From positions 31,271 through 95,270 of the forward strand of contig UQWL01000010.1 in the NCBI GenBank assembly GCA_900544715.1: DNA of 64,000 bases. The letters are read 5' to 3'. This document shows positions 15,748 to 24,290 of this stretch, one piece after another. This DNA comes from an uncultured Oscillospiraceae bacterium. GTDB lineage: Bacteria > Bacillota > Clostridia > Oscillospirales > Acutalibacteraceae. Made by a program: the position numbers and the translations under genes. The first letter of the stretch is position 1. Every line of letters starts with the position of its first letter. Below the pieces are notes generated by a model. It was not told the DNA's origin. It saw only the letters and a program-made list of their open reading frames with translations, and ran no database searches.

Positions 15748-17199
15748 CTAAAAATTAATATAAAGGAAGGTGCTGACGCCGCCAAAGGACAGAATGGACC
15801 ACACCAGGAGCACGGCGGTCACCAGCGACAGCGGCGCGCTCGGCTTAAAACGGTTCATGCGCTCATTGGTGTTTTTCATGCCGAGGATCGCAAACAGCGC
15901 AAAGGCAAAGAACGCCAGCATCAGCAGCAGCGGACGGGAGGTGTGGAAGAATTGAAAAACGAAATCAAATTCCGGCAGCACAAACACATCCATTGCCGCC
16001 TTCTGAATTGGCGCCAGATTCATGTGAAGAATTTGGCGCAGGAACAGGTTGGCTTCTGAAACGGACGCCGCGCGGAAATAGACCCATGTTATATTGATAA
16101 AAGCGAACGTTGCCAGCCAGCTCAGGGCCGGATGCAGCCGGTCAATCTGCTTTTTGAAAATCCGGTTGAGCACCATTGCAATGCCGTGCAGCGCGCCCCA
16201 GAGGATAAACGTCCAGTTTGCACCGTGCCAGATGCCGCTAACGAAAAAGATCAGGAAAATATTGAAATAGGTGCGCAACGTCCCCTTCCGGCTGCCGCCC
16301 AGCGGGAAGTAGATATAGGTGCGGAAGAACCGGGTCAGCGTGATATGCCAGCGCTTCCAAAAATCATAAACCGTGAGCGCCTTGTAGGGGGAATTGAAGT
16401 TCATCGGCAATTCGATATTCAGCATGCTGCAAATACCGCTTGCCACATCGCAATAACCGCTGAAATCAAAATAGATTTGAAGCGTATAGGCCAGCATCAC
16501 CAACAGGGCGCTCACCGTGTCAAGCGCACCCACATCCGCATAGCCCCAATCCACCAATTTTCCGAAGGTATCCGCCAACAATACCTTTTTGGCCAGGCCA
16601 AAGGCGACTGCCATCAGCCCTTTGGAGAAATTTTCATAACAGAATGACTTCCTAGCCGCATCCTGAAACTGGGGGATCATCTCGCTGTGGAGCGCAATCG
16701 GCCCCTGCAAGATTTTGGGGAAAAAGGCGACAAACAGTGCATAATCCAAAAAGGGATACTTCGGCACATCCCTGCGGTAGCTGTCGATAAGAAACGCAAG
16801 CTGCTGGAAGGTGAAAAAACTGATCCCCAGCGGCAGCGCCAGATGCAGCAGGTTGAAATCTGTTTTCAAGGCGGTATTCAAATTCTCCAGGAAAAAATCA
16901 AAATACTTGAAGTAAAACAGCGCGCCAATATTGACCAGTAGGGCCGATAGAAAAACCAGCCTGCGCACCGCCTTCCCCGGCCCCTCTCGGAGCAGGAAGA
17001 TCCCCGCCAGGTAATTCAGGCCGATGCTCAAAAGAATCACCGGCAGGTATTTCACATTGAAGTAGCTGTAAAACCACAGCGACATTCCAAGCAAAAACAC
17101 CTTCGCCAGCTGATCCTTGTGAAAATGGTTGAACAAAAAATAGCCCGTCACTGCAATTGGAAGAAATAACAAAATAAAAATATAGGAATTAAATAGCAC
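15748..17199 (-). CDS. MBOAT-family O-acyltransferase (AlgI/DltB-like)
   Basis: This 483-residue polytopic membrane protein has about 11 hydrophobic segments and the MBOAT hallmarks: FDFSGYCDVASG, YDFWKRWHITLTRFFRTYIY (H285) and SGIWHGANWTFILWG (H325, the invariant histidine). It should transfer an acetyl or other acyl group across the membrane for modification of a cell-surface glycan, together with the SGNH protein encoded 11 bases downstream. No glycan synthesis genes are next to it, so it is a stand-alone decoration module. Confidence 0.9.
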   Translation of the reverse strand: MLFNSYIFILLFLPIAVTGYFLFNHFHKDQLAKVFLLGMSLWFYSYFNVKYLPVILLSIGLNYLAGIFLLREGPGKAVRRLVFLSALLVNIGALFYFKYFDFFLENLNTALKTDFNLLHLALPLGISFFTFQQLAFLIDSYRRDVPKYPFLDYALFVAFFPKILQGPIALHSEMIPQFQDAARKSFCYENFSKGLMAVAFGLAKKVLLADTFGKLVDWGYADVGALDTVSALLVMLAYTLQIYFDFSGYCDVASGICSMLNIELPMNFNSPYKALTVYDFWKRWHITLTRFFRTYIYFPLGGSRKGTLRTYFNIFLIFFVSGIWHGANWTFILWGALHGIAMVLNRIFKKQIDRLHPALSWLATFAFINITWVYFRAASVSEANLFLRQILHMNLAPIQKAAMDVFVLPEFDFVFQFFHTSRPLLLMLAFFAFALFAILGMKNTNERMNRFKPSAPLSLVTAVLLVWSILSFGGVSTFLYINF

Positions 17200-17354
17200 T
17201 TTGTCCCCTCCAAACGATTGATGCTTGGCCTATTATAACACGCTCGATTCGGTCAAACAATAGGCCCAATTTCATGGAAACCCACTTTCTTTTACGATTT
17301 TCCCGGATGAAAGCTGATTTCCAACAATTTTTTTGTTACTCAGTGCTAACACCG

Positions 17355-17383
17355 TAGATTTCCAACTATATTTCTGCTATAAT
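17355..17383 (+). promoter_or_regulatory. hydC: Promoter of the hydrogenase operon
   Basis: A perfect -10 TATAAT (17378-17383) is preceded at 17 bases by a partial -35 TAGATT (17355-17360). The predicted transcript start near 17390 lies 16 bases before the Rex box and about 150 bases before hydC. Confidence 0.55.
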
Positions 17384-17405
17384 TTATCGGTATGGATGCG
17401 CAGAT

Positions 17406-17423
17406 TTGTTAAATTTTTAACAC
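17406..17423 (+). promoter_or_regulatory. Rex (NADH-sensing repressor) operator
   Basis: TTGTTAA-ATTT-TTAACAC matches the clostridial Rex consensus TTGTTAA-N4-TTAACAA in 13 of 14 defined bases. It sits just downstream of the -10, where bound repressor would block transcription. Rex releases DNA at high NADH/NAD+, which would switch on H2 production when reductant accumulates. No rex gene lies in this window. Confidence 0.75.
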
Positions 17424-17539
17424 TTCTGGCGCAGAGGAATGCGGCAGTTGGGCGCAGCCAGGCCCCGCGGCGCGCCATTCGATCCGGCACAGGCCGCATT
17501 CGCAGGTACAGTCACATATCCGTAAGGAGGAATTCGTCA

Positions 17540-18037
17540 ATGCTCAAAAAAGTCAGCAGTATCCCCTTTCATGGCACCGCTGAGCAGGAAGCACAGCTCA
17601 AGGCCGTGATTGAGGAAAACAAGCATGACAAAAGCATGCTCATGCATGTCATGCAGCAGGCGCAGCAGATTTACGGTTACCTGCCCTTTGAAGTGCAGGT
17701 CATGATCGCAGATGGCATGAACCTGCCACTTGAAAAGGTGTACGGCGTGTCCACCTTTTACGCCCAATTTGCGCTCTCCCCAAAGGGCACCTACCACATC
17801 TCCGTTTGCCTTGGTACGGCCTGTTATGTCAAGGGGGCACAGGAAGTGCTTGACAAGGTGTGCGAAATGCTGCAATGCGGCCCCGAGGAGTGCACGGAGG
17901 ACGGCCGTTTTTCTGTGACCGCCTGCCGCTGCATCGGCGCCTGTGGCCTTGCCCCCGTCATGATGATTAACGATGACGTATATGGCAAGCTTACCGCCGA
18001 TGAAATTCCCAGCATTTTGCAGAAATATATGGATTAA
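17540..18037 (+). CDS. hydC: NAD-linked [FeFe] hydrogenase subunit HydC (NuoE-like)
   Basis: A 165-residue thioredoxin-fold [2Fe-2S] protein of the 24-kDa NuoE family. The four cluster cysteines are in VCLGTACYVKG and ACRCIGACGLAPVM. In electron-bifurcating hydrogenases this subunit passes electrons between the flavin subunit and the hydrogenase subunit. ATG 17540 has an ideal AAGGAGG ten bases upstream. It opens a five-gene operon in the order C-E-D-B-A known from Acetobacterium woodii and other Clostridia. Confidence 0.92.
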   Translation: MLKKVSSIPFHGTAEQEAQLKAVIEENKHDKSMLMHVMQQAQQIYGYLPFEVQVMIADGMNLPLEKVYGVSTFYAQFALSPKGTYHISVCLGTACYVKGAQEVLDKVCEMLQCGPEECTEDGRFSVTACRCIGACGLAPVMMINDDVYGKLTADEIPSILQKYMD

Positions 18038-18040
18038 GCG

Positions 18041-18595
18041 ATGCGTGAACTTTCACTCAACGTGCTGGATATCGCGCAGAATTCTATTTCCGCCGGCGCA
18101 ACGCTCATCGAAATCGATATCCGGGAGGATACAGCCGGGCGGCTGCTGACCATCCGGATAGCGGACGACGGCTGCGGCATGACGCCGGAAAAGCTCAAAA
18201 GCGTGGCCGACCCATTCTACACCACCCGCACGACCCGGAAGGTCGGCATGGGCGTGCCGCTGTTTCGCATGGCGGCGGAAATGACGGGCGGAGGCTTCGA
18301 GATCACCTCCGAGCCCGGCAAGGGGACGACCGTCACGGCGCTGTTTCATACAGACCATGTGGATTTTATCCCTCTGGGGGATATCTGCTCCACCGTTACC
18401 ATGCTCATCTGTATGAATCCAGGCCTCGATTTCCGCTATTGCCGGCAAAAGGATGAGAAAGAATTCACGATGGATACGCGCGAGCTGCGCCAAATGCTGG
18501 ACGGCGTGCCGCTCGACACGCCCGAGGTGCGCGAATGGATCCAGGGCTATCTTATGGAACAGACCCAAATGATATGTGGAGGTGTTACTCAATGA
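18041..18595 (+). CDS. Histidine kinase-like ATPase of the hydrogenase operon (HydE-like)
   Basis: A 184-residue soluble protein with a GHKL/HATPase fold: N-box VLDIAQNSISAGA, G1 box IADDGCGMTPE, and G2 region TRKVGMGVPLF. There is no dimerisation helix with a phosphorylatable histidine, no receiver and no membrane segment, so it is not a normal sensor kinase. After residue 110 comes a C-terminal part that I do not recognise. It starts three bases after hydC and its stop overlaps hydD by four bases. Homologues sit at the same position in other bifurcating hydrogenase operons; their role is not established. Confidence 0.75.
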   Translation: MRELSLNVLDIAQNSISAGATLIEIDIREDTAGRLLTIRIADDGCGMTPEKLKSVADPFYTTRTTRKVGMGVPLFRMAAEMTGGGFEITSEPGKGTTVTALFHTDHVDFIPLGDICSTVTMLICMNPGLDFRYCRQKDEKEFTMDTRELRQMLDGVPLDTPEVREWIQGYLMEQTQMICGGVTQ

Positions 18596-18963
18596 AAACA
18601 CTCGAAGAATTGATGGCAATAAAGGAAAAGACAAAGGAAAAGATGACGGTCCGCGAGGATCAGAGCGACGTTACCCGCGTTGTGGTCGGTATGGCCACCT
18701 GCGGTATCGCAGCAGGCGCCCGCCCGGTGCTCAACGCCTTTATGGACGAGGTGGAAAAGCGCCGCCTGCAAAACGTTACAGTGGCGCAGACCGGCTGCAT
18801 CGGCATGTGCCAGTATGAGCCGATCGTCGAAATTTTGGAGCCCGGCAAAGAAAAGGTTACTTACGTAAAAATGACGGCGGAAAAAGCCGCCCGTGTCGTG
18901 ACGGATCATCTCGTCAACGGCAATGTCGTCACAGAATATACCGTTGGCGCTATCGCCAAATAA
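18592..18963 (+). CDS. hydD: [2Fe-2S] ferredoxin-like protein HydD
   Basis: This 123-residue thioredoxin-like [2Fe-2S] protein has cluster cysteines in GMATCGIAAGA and QTGCIGMCQYEP. It resembles the N-terminal domain of the NuoF-like subunit encoded next, so it may be an extra electron-transfer subunit of the complex. ATG 18592 follows GGAGG with nine bases spacing and overlaps the upstream stop (ATGA), suggesting coupled translation. Confidence 0.85.
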   Translation: MKTLEELMAIKEKTKEKMTVREDQSDVTRVVVGMATCGIAAGARPVLNAFMDEVEKRRLQNVTVAQTGCIGMCQYEPIVEILEPGKEKVTYVKMTAEKAARVVTDHLVNGNVVTEYTVGAIAK

Positions 18964-18979
18964 GTAAGGAGGAAAAGCA

Positions 18980-20770
18980 ATGTATCGTTCCCATGTACTG
19001 GTTTGCGGCGGTACCGGCTGTACCTCCGCAAACTCCCCCGCAATCATTGAGGCGCTGGAAGCGCAGATTGCGGAGAAGGGCCTCACAGACGAGATCAAGG
19101 TCGTCCAGACCGGCTGCCATGGCCTGTGCGCACTCGGCCCGATCATGATCGTCTACCCCGAGGGCTGCTTTTATAGCGAGGTAAAGGTTGAGGACGTACC
19201 CGAAATTGTCGAGGAGCACCTGCTCAAGGGCCGCATCGTCAAGCGCCTGCTGTATGATGATACCGTCCATCAGGATGTCGTCAAGAGCATTGAATCGACG
19301 GATTTCTACAAAAAGCAGAAGCGCGTTGCACTGCGCAACTGCGGCGTGATCGACCCGGAAAACATCGACGAATACATCGCCTACGACGGCTACCAGGCGC
19401 TTGCAAAGTGCCTGACGGAATACACGCCGGAGCAGGTCATTCAGGTGATCAAGGATTCCGGGCTGCGCGGCCGCGGCGGCGGCGGTTTCCCGACCGGCCG
19501 CAAGTGGGAGCTGGCCGCCATGAACAAGGCGGATCAGAAATATGTCGTCTGCAACGCGGACGAGGGCGACCCCGGCGCATTTATGGATCGCTCCGTGCTG
19601 GAAGGCGATCCGCACTGCATCGTGGAAGCCATGGCAATCTGCGGCTATGCCGTCGGCGCGACGGAAGGCTATATCTATGTGCGCGCGGAGTACCCGATCG
19701 CGGTCAACCGATTGGAAATCGCCATCCAACAGGCCAAGGAATACGGCCTGCTGGGCAAAAACATCTTCGATTCCGGCTTCGATTTTGACCTTCACATCCG
19801 CCTTGGCGCAGGCGCGTTCGTCTGCGGCGAGGAGACCGCGCTGATGACCTCCATTGAGGGCAACCGCGGCGAGCCCCGCCCGCGTCCGCCTTATCCGGCG
19901 GTAAAGGGCCTGTTCGGCAAGCCCACAACGGAGAATAACGTGGAAACCTTTGCCAACGTCCCGCAGATCATTTTGAAGGGCGCGGATTGGTTCGCCTCCA
20001 TGGGCACGGAGCGCTCCAAGGGCACCAAGGTCTTTGCCCTGGGCGGCAAGATCAAAAACACCGGCCTTGTGGAAATCCCGATGGGCACAACGCTGCGTGA
20101 TATCGTTGAAGAAATCGGCGGCGGCATCCCCAATGGCAAGAAGTTTAAGGCTGCGCAGACCGGCGGCCCTTCCGGCGGCTGCATCCCCGCTTCCCTGATG
20201 GATACGGAGATCGACTATGACAACCTCACCGCCATCGGCTGCATGATGGGCTCCGGCGGGCTGATCGTCATGGATGAAGATAACTGCATGGTCGACATCG
20301 CGAAATTCTTCCTGGAATTTACGGTCGATGAATCTTGCGGCAAGTGCTCCCCCTGCCGGATCGGCACCAAGCGCATGATGGAGATCCTTGAGAAGATCAC
20401 CTCCGGCAAGGGTACGCTTGAGGATATCGACAAGCTCGAAGAGCTCGCCTACTATATTAAACAGAATTCCCTGTGCGGCCTGGGCCAGACGGCTCCGAAC
20501 CCCGTGCTTGCCACACTGAAATTCTTCCGCGATGAATACATCGCGCACGTGGTGGATAAAAAGTGCCCCGCCGGCGTCTGCAAGGCATTGCTCAACTACT
20601 ACATAGACGCTGACAAGTGCATCGGCTGCGGCCTGTGTGCGCGCACCTGCCCGGTGGGCGCGATCTCCGGCGAAATTCGCAAGCCGCACACCATCGACAC
20701 CAGCAAGTGCATCAAGTGCGGCGCCTGCGTTGAAAAGTGCAAAAAGATGCAGGCAATCAAGAAGAAATAA
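18980..20770 (+). CDS. hydB: NAD-linked [FeFe] hydrogenase flavoprotein subunit HydB (NuoF-like)
   Basis: A 596-residue subunit that binds FMN, NAD(H) and several clusters and is the likely site of flavin-based electron bifurcation between NADH and ferredoxin. In order: an N-terminal [2Fe-2S] domain (CGGTGCTSAN, QTGCHGLCALGP), the FMN loop GLRGRGGGGFPTGRKWE (about residue 160), the NADH loop GEETALMTSIEGNRG, the NuoF [4Fe-4S] site ESCGKCSPCRIG...SLCGLGQ, and a C-terminal 2x[4Fe-4S] ferredoxin (CIGCGLCARTCP and CIKCGACVEKC). The extended N- and C-termini are what separates HydB from complex I NuoF. Confidence 0.95.
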   Translation: MYRSHVLVCGGTGCTSANSPAIIEALEAQIAEKGLTDEIKVVQTGCHGLCALGPIMIVYPEGCFYSEVKVEDVPEIVEEHLLKGRIVKRLLYDDTVHQDVVKSIESTDFYKKQKRVALRNCGVIDPENIDEYIAYDGYQALAKCLTEYTPEQVIQVIKDSGLRGRGGGGFPTGRKWELAAMNKADQKYVVCNADEGDPGAFMDRSVLEGDPHCIVEAMAICGYAVGATEGYIYVRAEYPIAVNRLEIAIQQAKEYGLLGKNIFDSGFDFDLHIRLGAGAFVCGEETALMTSIEGNRGEPRPRPPYPAVKGLFGKPTTENNVETFANVPQIILKGADWFASMGTERSKGTKVFALGGKIKNTGLVEIPMGTTLRDIVEEIGGGIPNGKKFKAAQTGGPSGGCIPASLMDTEIDYDNLTAIGCMMGSGGLIVMDEDNCMVDIAKFFLEFTVDESCGKCSPCRIGTKRMMEILEKITSGKGTLEDIDKLEELAYYIKQNSLCGLGQTAPNPVLATLKFFRDEYIAHVVDKKCPAGVCKALLNYYIDADKCIGCGLCARTCPVGAISGEIRKPHTIDTSKCIKCGACVEKCKKMQAIKKK

Positions 20771-20790
20771 CGAAAGGAGTGTGCCTGTCA

Positions 20791-22533
20791 ATGGAAATGG
20801 TCAATATCAAAATCAACGGCATGCCCTTGAGTGTGCCCAACGGCATTTCTATCCTCGAAGCGGCGCGCTACGCTGGAATTGAGATCCCGACGCTGTGCTA
20901 CCTCAAGGATATTAATGAAATCGGCGCGTGCCGTATCTGCATGGTGGAGGTCAAGGGCGCGAGGAGCCTTGTCACCGCCTGTGTCTATCCGGTCAATGAG
21001 GGCATGGAGGTCTTTACCAACACGGAGAAGGTGCGTTCTTCCCGTAAGATCACGCTGGAACTCATCCTCTCCACGCATGACCGCAAGTGCCTCTCCTGCG
21101 TGCGCAGCGGCAACTGCGAGCTGCAGCAGCTCTGCAAGGAGTTCGGCGTGGATGACGAAACGCGCTACGAGGGCGCGAACCCGCACTATGAGTTTGACGA
21201 CTCCGCCGCGCATATGATCCGTGATAACAATAAGTGCATCCTCTGCCGCCGCTGCGTTGCGGCCTGCGATATGCAGAAAATCTCCGTGATCGGCGCGAAT
21301 GCCCGCGGCTTCGATACGCACATCAGCTCCGCATTCGACAAAGATCTGGCGGACGTCTCCTGCATCTCCTGCGGCCAGTGCATCGTCAACTGCCCGACCG
21401 GCGCGCTGGTGGAAAAGGACGACAGCGACAAGGTGCTCGCCGCCATCAACGATCCGGATAAATATGTGATCGTCCAGACGGCCCCCTCCATCCGCGCCAC
21501 CCTTGGCGAGTGCTTCGGCATGAGCATCGGCACAAACGTACAGGGCAAGATGGTCGCGGCGCTCCGGCGCCTCGGCTTCGATAAGGTATTCGATACTGAT
21601 TTTGCCGCGGACCTGACGATCATGGAGGAAGCGCACGAGTTCATCGAGCGCGTGCAAAACGGCGGCGTGCTGCCGATGATCACCTCCTGCTCCCCTGGCT
21701 GGGTCAAATATTGCGAGCATTACTACCCGGATCAGATTCCACATCTCTCCACCTGCAAATCGCCGCAGCAGATGTTCGGCGCGACGATCAAAACCTGGTA
21801 CGCCAAGAAGATGGGCCTTGATCCGGAGAAGATCGTCGTGGTTGGCATCATGCCCTGCACGGCGAAAAAATTCGAGACCAAGCGCGACGACCAGTCCGCC
21901 TCCGGCTACCCGGATGTGGATATCGCGCTCACCACCCGCGAGCTTGCGCGTATGATCGAGAGCGCGGGCATCTACTTCAAGCATCTGCCGGACGAGGAGT
22001 TTGACAATCCGCTCGGCGAAGGCACCGGCGCGGCCGTGATCTTCGGCGCAACGGGCGGCGTGATGGAAGCGGCTCTTCGCACGGCCGTTGAAACGCTCAC
22101 CAGCAAGCCCCTTGACAATGTCGATTTTACCGATGTGCGCGGCATGGACGGCGTCAAGGAAGCGGAGTACGAAGTGGCTGGCATCAAGCTCAAGGTCGCT
22201 GTTGCCAGCGGCACCGCCAATGCCCACACGCTCATGGAGCAGGTAAAGGACGGCACGTCCCCCTATCACTTCATCGAGATCATGGGCTGCCCCGGCGGCT
22301 GCATCAACGGCGGCGGCCAGCCGATCCAGCACGCTGTGGTGCGCAACTTCGTCGACCTGAAGAACCGCCGTGCGGCTGCGCTGTACGACGCGGACCGCAA
22401 GCTTCCCGTGCGCAAATCGCATGAGAGCGACGCGATCAAAACGGTCTATACCGAGTTCTTCGGCGAGCCAGGCAGCCACCTTGCGCATGAGGTGCTGCAT
22501 ACCTCCTACCAAGCGAGGCCGAAATATCGATAA
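20791..22533 (+). CDS. hydA: [FeFe] hydrogenase catalytic subunit HydA
   Basis: The 580-residue catalytic subunit, which evolves or takes up H2 at the H-cluster. It has an N-terminal [2Fe-2S] domain (CYLKDINEIGACRICMVEV), a His-ligated cluster region (THDRKCLSCVRSGNCELQQLC, split across the turn), a 2x[4Fe-4S] domain (CILCRRCVAAC, CISCGQCIVNC), and the H-cluster motifs TSCSPGW (L1), MPCTAKKFE (L2) and MGCPGGCINGGGQP (L3), all intact. ATG 20791 follows GAAAGGAG. The maturases HydE/F/G are not in this window. A terminator follows. Confidence 0.97.
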   Translation: MEMVNIKINGMPLSVPNGISILEAARYAGIEIPTLCYLKDINEIGACRICMVEVKGARSLVTACVYPVNEGMEVFTNTEKVRSSRKITLELILSTHDRKCLSCVRSGNCELQQLCKEFGVDDETRYEGANPHYEFDDSAAHMIRDNNKCILCRRCVAACDMQKISVIGANARGFDTHISSAFDKDLADVSCISCGQCIVNCPTGALVEKDDSDKVLAAINDPDKYVIVQTAPSIRATLGECFGMSIGTNVQGKMVAALRRLGFDKVFDTDFAADLTIMEEAHEFIERVQNGGVLPMITSCSPGWVKYCEHYYPDQIPHLSTCKSPQQMFGATIKTWYAKKMGLDPEKIVVVGIMPCTAKKFETKRDDQSASGYPDVDIALTTRELARMIESAGIYFKHLPDEEFDNPLGEGTGAAVIFGATGGVMEAALRTAVETLTSKPLDNVDFTDVRGMDGVKEAEYEVAGIKLKVAVASGTANAHTLMEQVKDGTSPYHFIEIMGCPGGCINGGGQPIQHAVVRNFVDLKNRRAAALYDADRKLPVRKSHESDAIKTVYTEFFGEPGSHLAHEVLHTSYQARPKYR

Positions 22534-22550
22534 GCGCAAACGCCATATCA

Positions 22551-22585
22551 CTGCCGCCCTTCTTCCCGAAGGGCGGCAGTTTTTT
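22551..22585 (+). terminator. Terminator of the hydrogenase operon
   Basis: Perfect arms CTGCCGCCCTTC (22551-22562) and GAAGGGCGGCAG (22568-22579), five-base loop, then TTTTTT. Confidence 0.92.
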
Positions 22586-22732
22586 AACTCCCGTATCATG
22601 AGTTCCTACGTTAAAAAGGCGCGTTACTATGGACGAAGGCAGGTGGACTCGGGCGTAGAAAATCAATTTGTCGATTGAACAGAACGTCATCCGTTTTTTC
22701 TGAAAAAATACCGATAAAAATCCGTAATTCCT

Positions 22733-22760
22733 TTGATTTCGATTTTGTAAAAAATATGAT
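22733..22760 (+). promoter_or_regulatory. Promoter of the SGNH hydrolase gene
   Basis: TTGATT (22733-22738), 16 bases, TATGAT (22755-22760). The predicted start is about 37 bases before the ATG at 22805. Confidence 0.5.
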
Positions 22761-22804
22761 ATTGTATGCTTAATGAAAAAATCGAGCAGAAGGGGCAATC
22801 CTTT

Positions 22805-23536
22805 ATGAAAAAGAGAAACGCCGTGCTGCTGGCAGCCGGAATTCCAACTGTGCTTTTAATCGCTAACATTTTATTCGTTTTATTCGCCCTAAAATATGTC
22901 AATGGCTTTAACGAAGCGCAATTGGATATTAAACGCGACAATTTCACCGCTTATAACGCGACTTCGCCCTCCGGCCAGACTGTATTTCTGGGCGATTCCA
23001 TCACAGAATACTATCCTGTGGCGGAGGCCTTTGGCTCCTACACCAAAAACACCGGGAGCCTTGTTTACAACCGCGGCATCAGCGCGGAAACAAGCGGCCA
23101 CATGAAGGACCGGCTTGCGGACACGGCGCTGAATATCCGTCCCCGAAACGTCGTGATGCTCATCGGCACCAACGATATCGGTCAGGGCGTTCCGGAGGAG
23201 GAACTGCTGCAAAACATCACCGATTCCGTCCAGATAATCCGAAAGCAGTCGCCTGAGACAAACCTTATTCTGCAGGCGATCTATCCGGTCAATGAGAATA
23301 TGGAAACGCTCTATGCACGCGTTATGGTCGGAAAGCGGACTAATGCCGGCATTAAATCGGTTAATGAAAAGCTCAAAAAAGTTGCGGCGGATAACGGCGC
23401 TGTTTTCCTGGATCTGACCGAAGCGCTCTCCGATAAAGCCGGCAATCTGAAACGGAACTTCACCTATGACGGCCTGCACCCCACGGCGGAGTGCTATGCC
23501 GTTATCACGGAGAAAATTCTGCCCCTGCTCAAGTGA
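22805..23536 (+). CDS. Membrane-anchored SGNH/GDSL hydrolase
   Basis: A 243-residue esterase-type protein with an N-terminal membrane anchor (about residues 8-28) and an extracytoplasmic SGNH domain: FLGDSITEYY (nucleophile S65), block II NRGISAETSG, block III MLIGTNDIGQG and the final DGLHPTAE with the catalytic Asp/His. The family removes acetyl or acyl groups from lipids, peptidoglycan or polysaccharides. ATG 22805 has AAGGGG about nine bases upstream. It is transcribed alone, and its stop abuts the stop of the convergent ytaF gene with no base between. Confidence 0.85.
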   Translation: MKKRNAVLLAAGIPTVLLIANILFVLFALKYVNGFNEAQLDIKRDNFTAYNATSPSGQTVFLGDSITEYYPVAEAFGSYTKNTGSLVYNRGISAETSGHMKDRLADTALNIRPRNVVMLIGTNDIGQGVPEEELLQNITDSVQIIRKQSPETNLILQAIYPVNENMETLYARVMVGKRTNAGIKSVNEKLKKVAADNGAVFLDLTEALSDKAGNLKRNFTYDGLHPTAECYAVITEKILPLLK

Positions 23537-24178
23537 CTACAGCTTTAAGATTGCCAGCACGATCAACAGCGCCCCGCTGAGCCAAGAGAGGTCAAAGGGC
23601 AGTTTCTGCGCCGCGCGGTTGCCAATTTTTCCGCCCAAGCGGACCGCCAGCATCCCGACGGCTAGGGAAAACAGCATCACCATCAAAAAATTCACCTGCA
23701 TCAGCGCCGCGCCAAAGCCGACCGCCAGCCCATCGAGCGAGAGCGCAACCGCAAGGGAGGCCGCCTCCGCGGGGGAAAGCTCACGCGAGCCATCCCGATC
23801 CGCCTTTTCCGGGTCGGCATACACATCCAAAATAAACTTCAGGCTGAATAGAGAAAAGGAGACTTGCCGGTGCATCCGTTTGTGCTTACGGATGAGCGTC
23901 TTGATCGTGCTGTCACAAAGTTTTACAAGCCCCAGCAAAAAAAGGATTGCAAAGCACAGCCCTTTGGTCAAGCTCTGCGGCAGGAAAGGCCGCAGCAGTG
24001 ATCCCGCCAGAAGGGAAACTGCCAGCATCGCCGTGCAAATCACGCTGATGATCGCTGCGGAGGAATAGGGAATCCGAATTCGCTGTGCCCCATAGGCAAA
24101 GCTCGCAACAAACGCATCCAACGAAAGAGCCACCACGAGCAGCAGCGCCTCCAGCGCCGCATAAAACAGGTCGTTCAA
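23537..24178 (-). CDS. ytaF: YtaF-type sporulation membrane protein
   Basis: A 213-residue membrane protein with about six helices in two homologous halves, each with the marker sequences ALSLDAFVASFAYG and ALSLDGLAVGFG. This duplicated layout is shared with MntP-type metal exporters (a second family member, mntP, is encoded at 53950), but the sequence and central acidic loop match YtaF, which is conserved in spore formers and has no firm function. The TTG at 24178 is preferred over the GTG at 24187 because AGGGGG stands eight bases before it. Confidence 0.8.
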   Translation of the reverse strand: MNDLFYAALEALLLVVALSLDAFVASFAYGAQRIRIPYSSAAIISVICTAMLAVSLLAGSLLRPFLPQSLTKGLCFAILFLLGLVKLCDSTIKTLIRKHKRMHRQVSFSLFSLKFILDVYADPEKADRDGSRELSPAEAASLAVALSLDGLAVGFGAALMQVNFLMVMLFSLAVGMLAVRLGGKIGNRAAQKLPFDLSWLSGALLIVLAILKL

Positions 24179-24213
24179 TGGCGCCACCCCCTGTTAACTG
24201 CGGAGTAAAAATC

Positions 24214-24277
24214 AAAAAACGCTTTCCCCGCTCCTCCATCCTATGCAAAAGGAGAAGGTGCGGTGAAAGCGTTTTTT
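24214..24277. terminator. Long imperfect bidirectional terminator
   Basis: AAAAAACGCTTTC (from 24214) pairs with GAAAGCGTTTTTT (24265-24277), with an interrupted inner stem (CTCCTCCATCCT/AGGAGAAGG). It follows the methyltransferase gene (stop at 24291, minus strand) and precedes ytaF. Confidence 0.75.
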
Positions 24278-24290
24278 CACAACCAAATCA

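Larger units (their letters stand above)
17200..17539. other. Divergent regulatory region before the hydrogenase operon
   Basis: The 340 bases between the MBOAT gene and hydC hold the hyd promoter and Rex operator, and presumably the MBOAT promoter on the other strand, which I could not place. No coding frame with a ribosome binding site is visible. Confidence 0.5.

Noticed and set aside
17333..17351. Second Rex-like site TTGTTAC...GCTAACA
   Set aside because: The spacing is five bases instead of four and the core positions differ; too weak to list as an operator.
18950..22599. Two very long minus-strand frames (about 600 residues each) opposite hydB and hydA
   Set aside because: They mirror GC-rich coding genes with clear [FeFe] hydrogenase motifs; their translations are His/Ala/Gly/Asp-rich shadows without domains.
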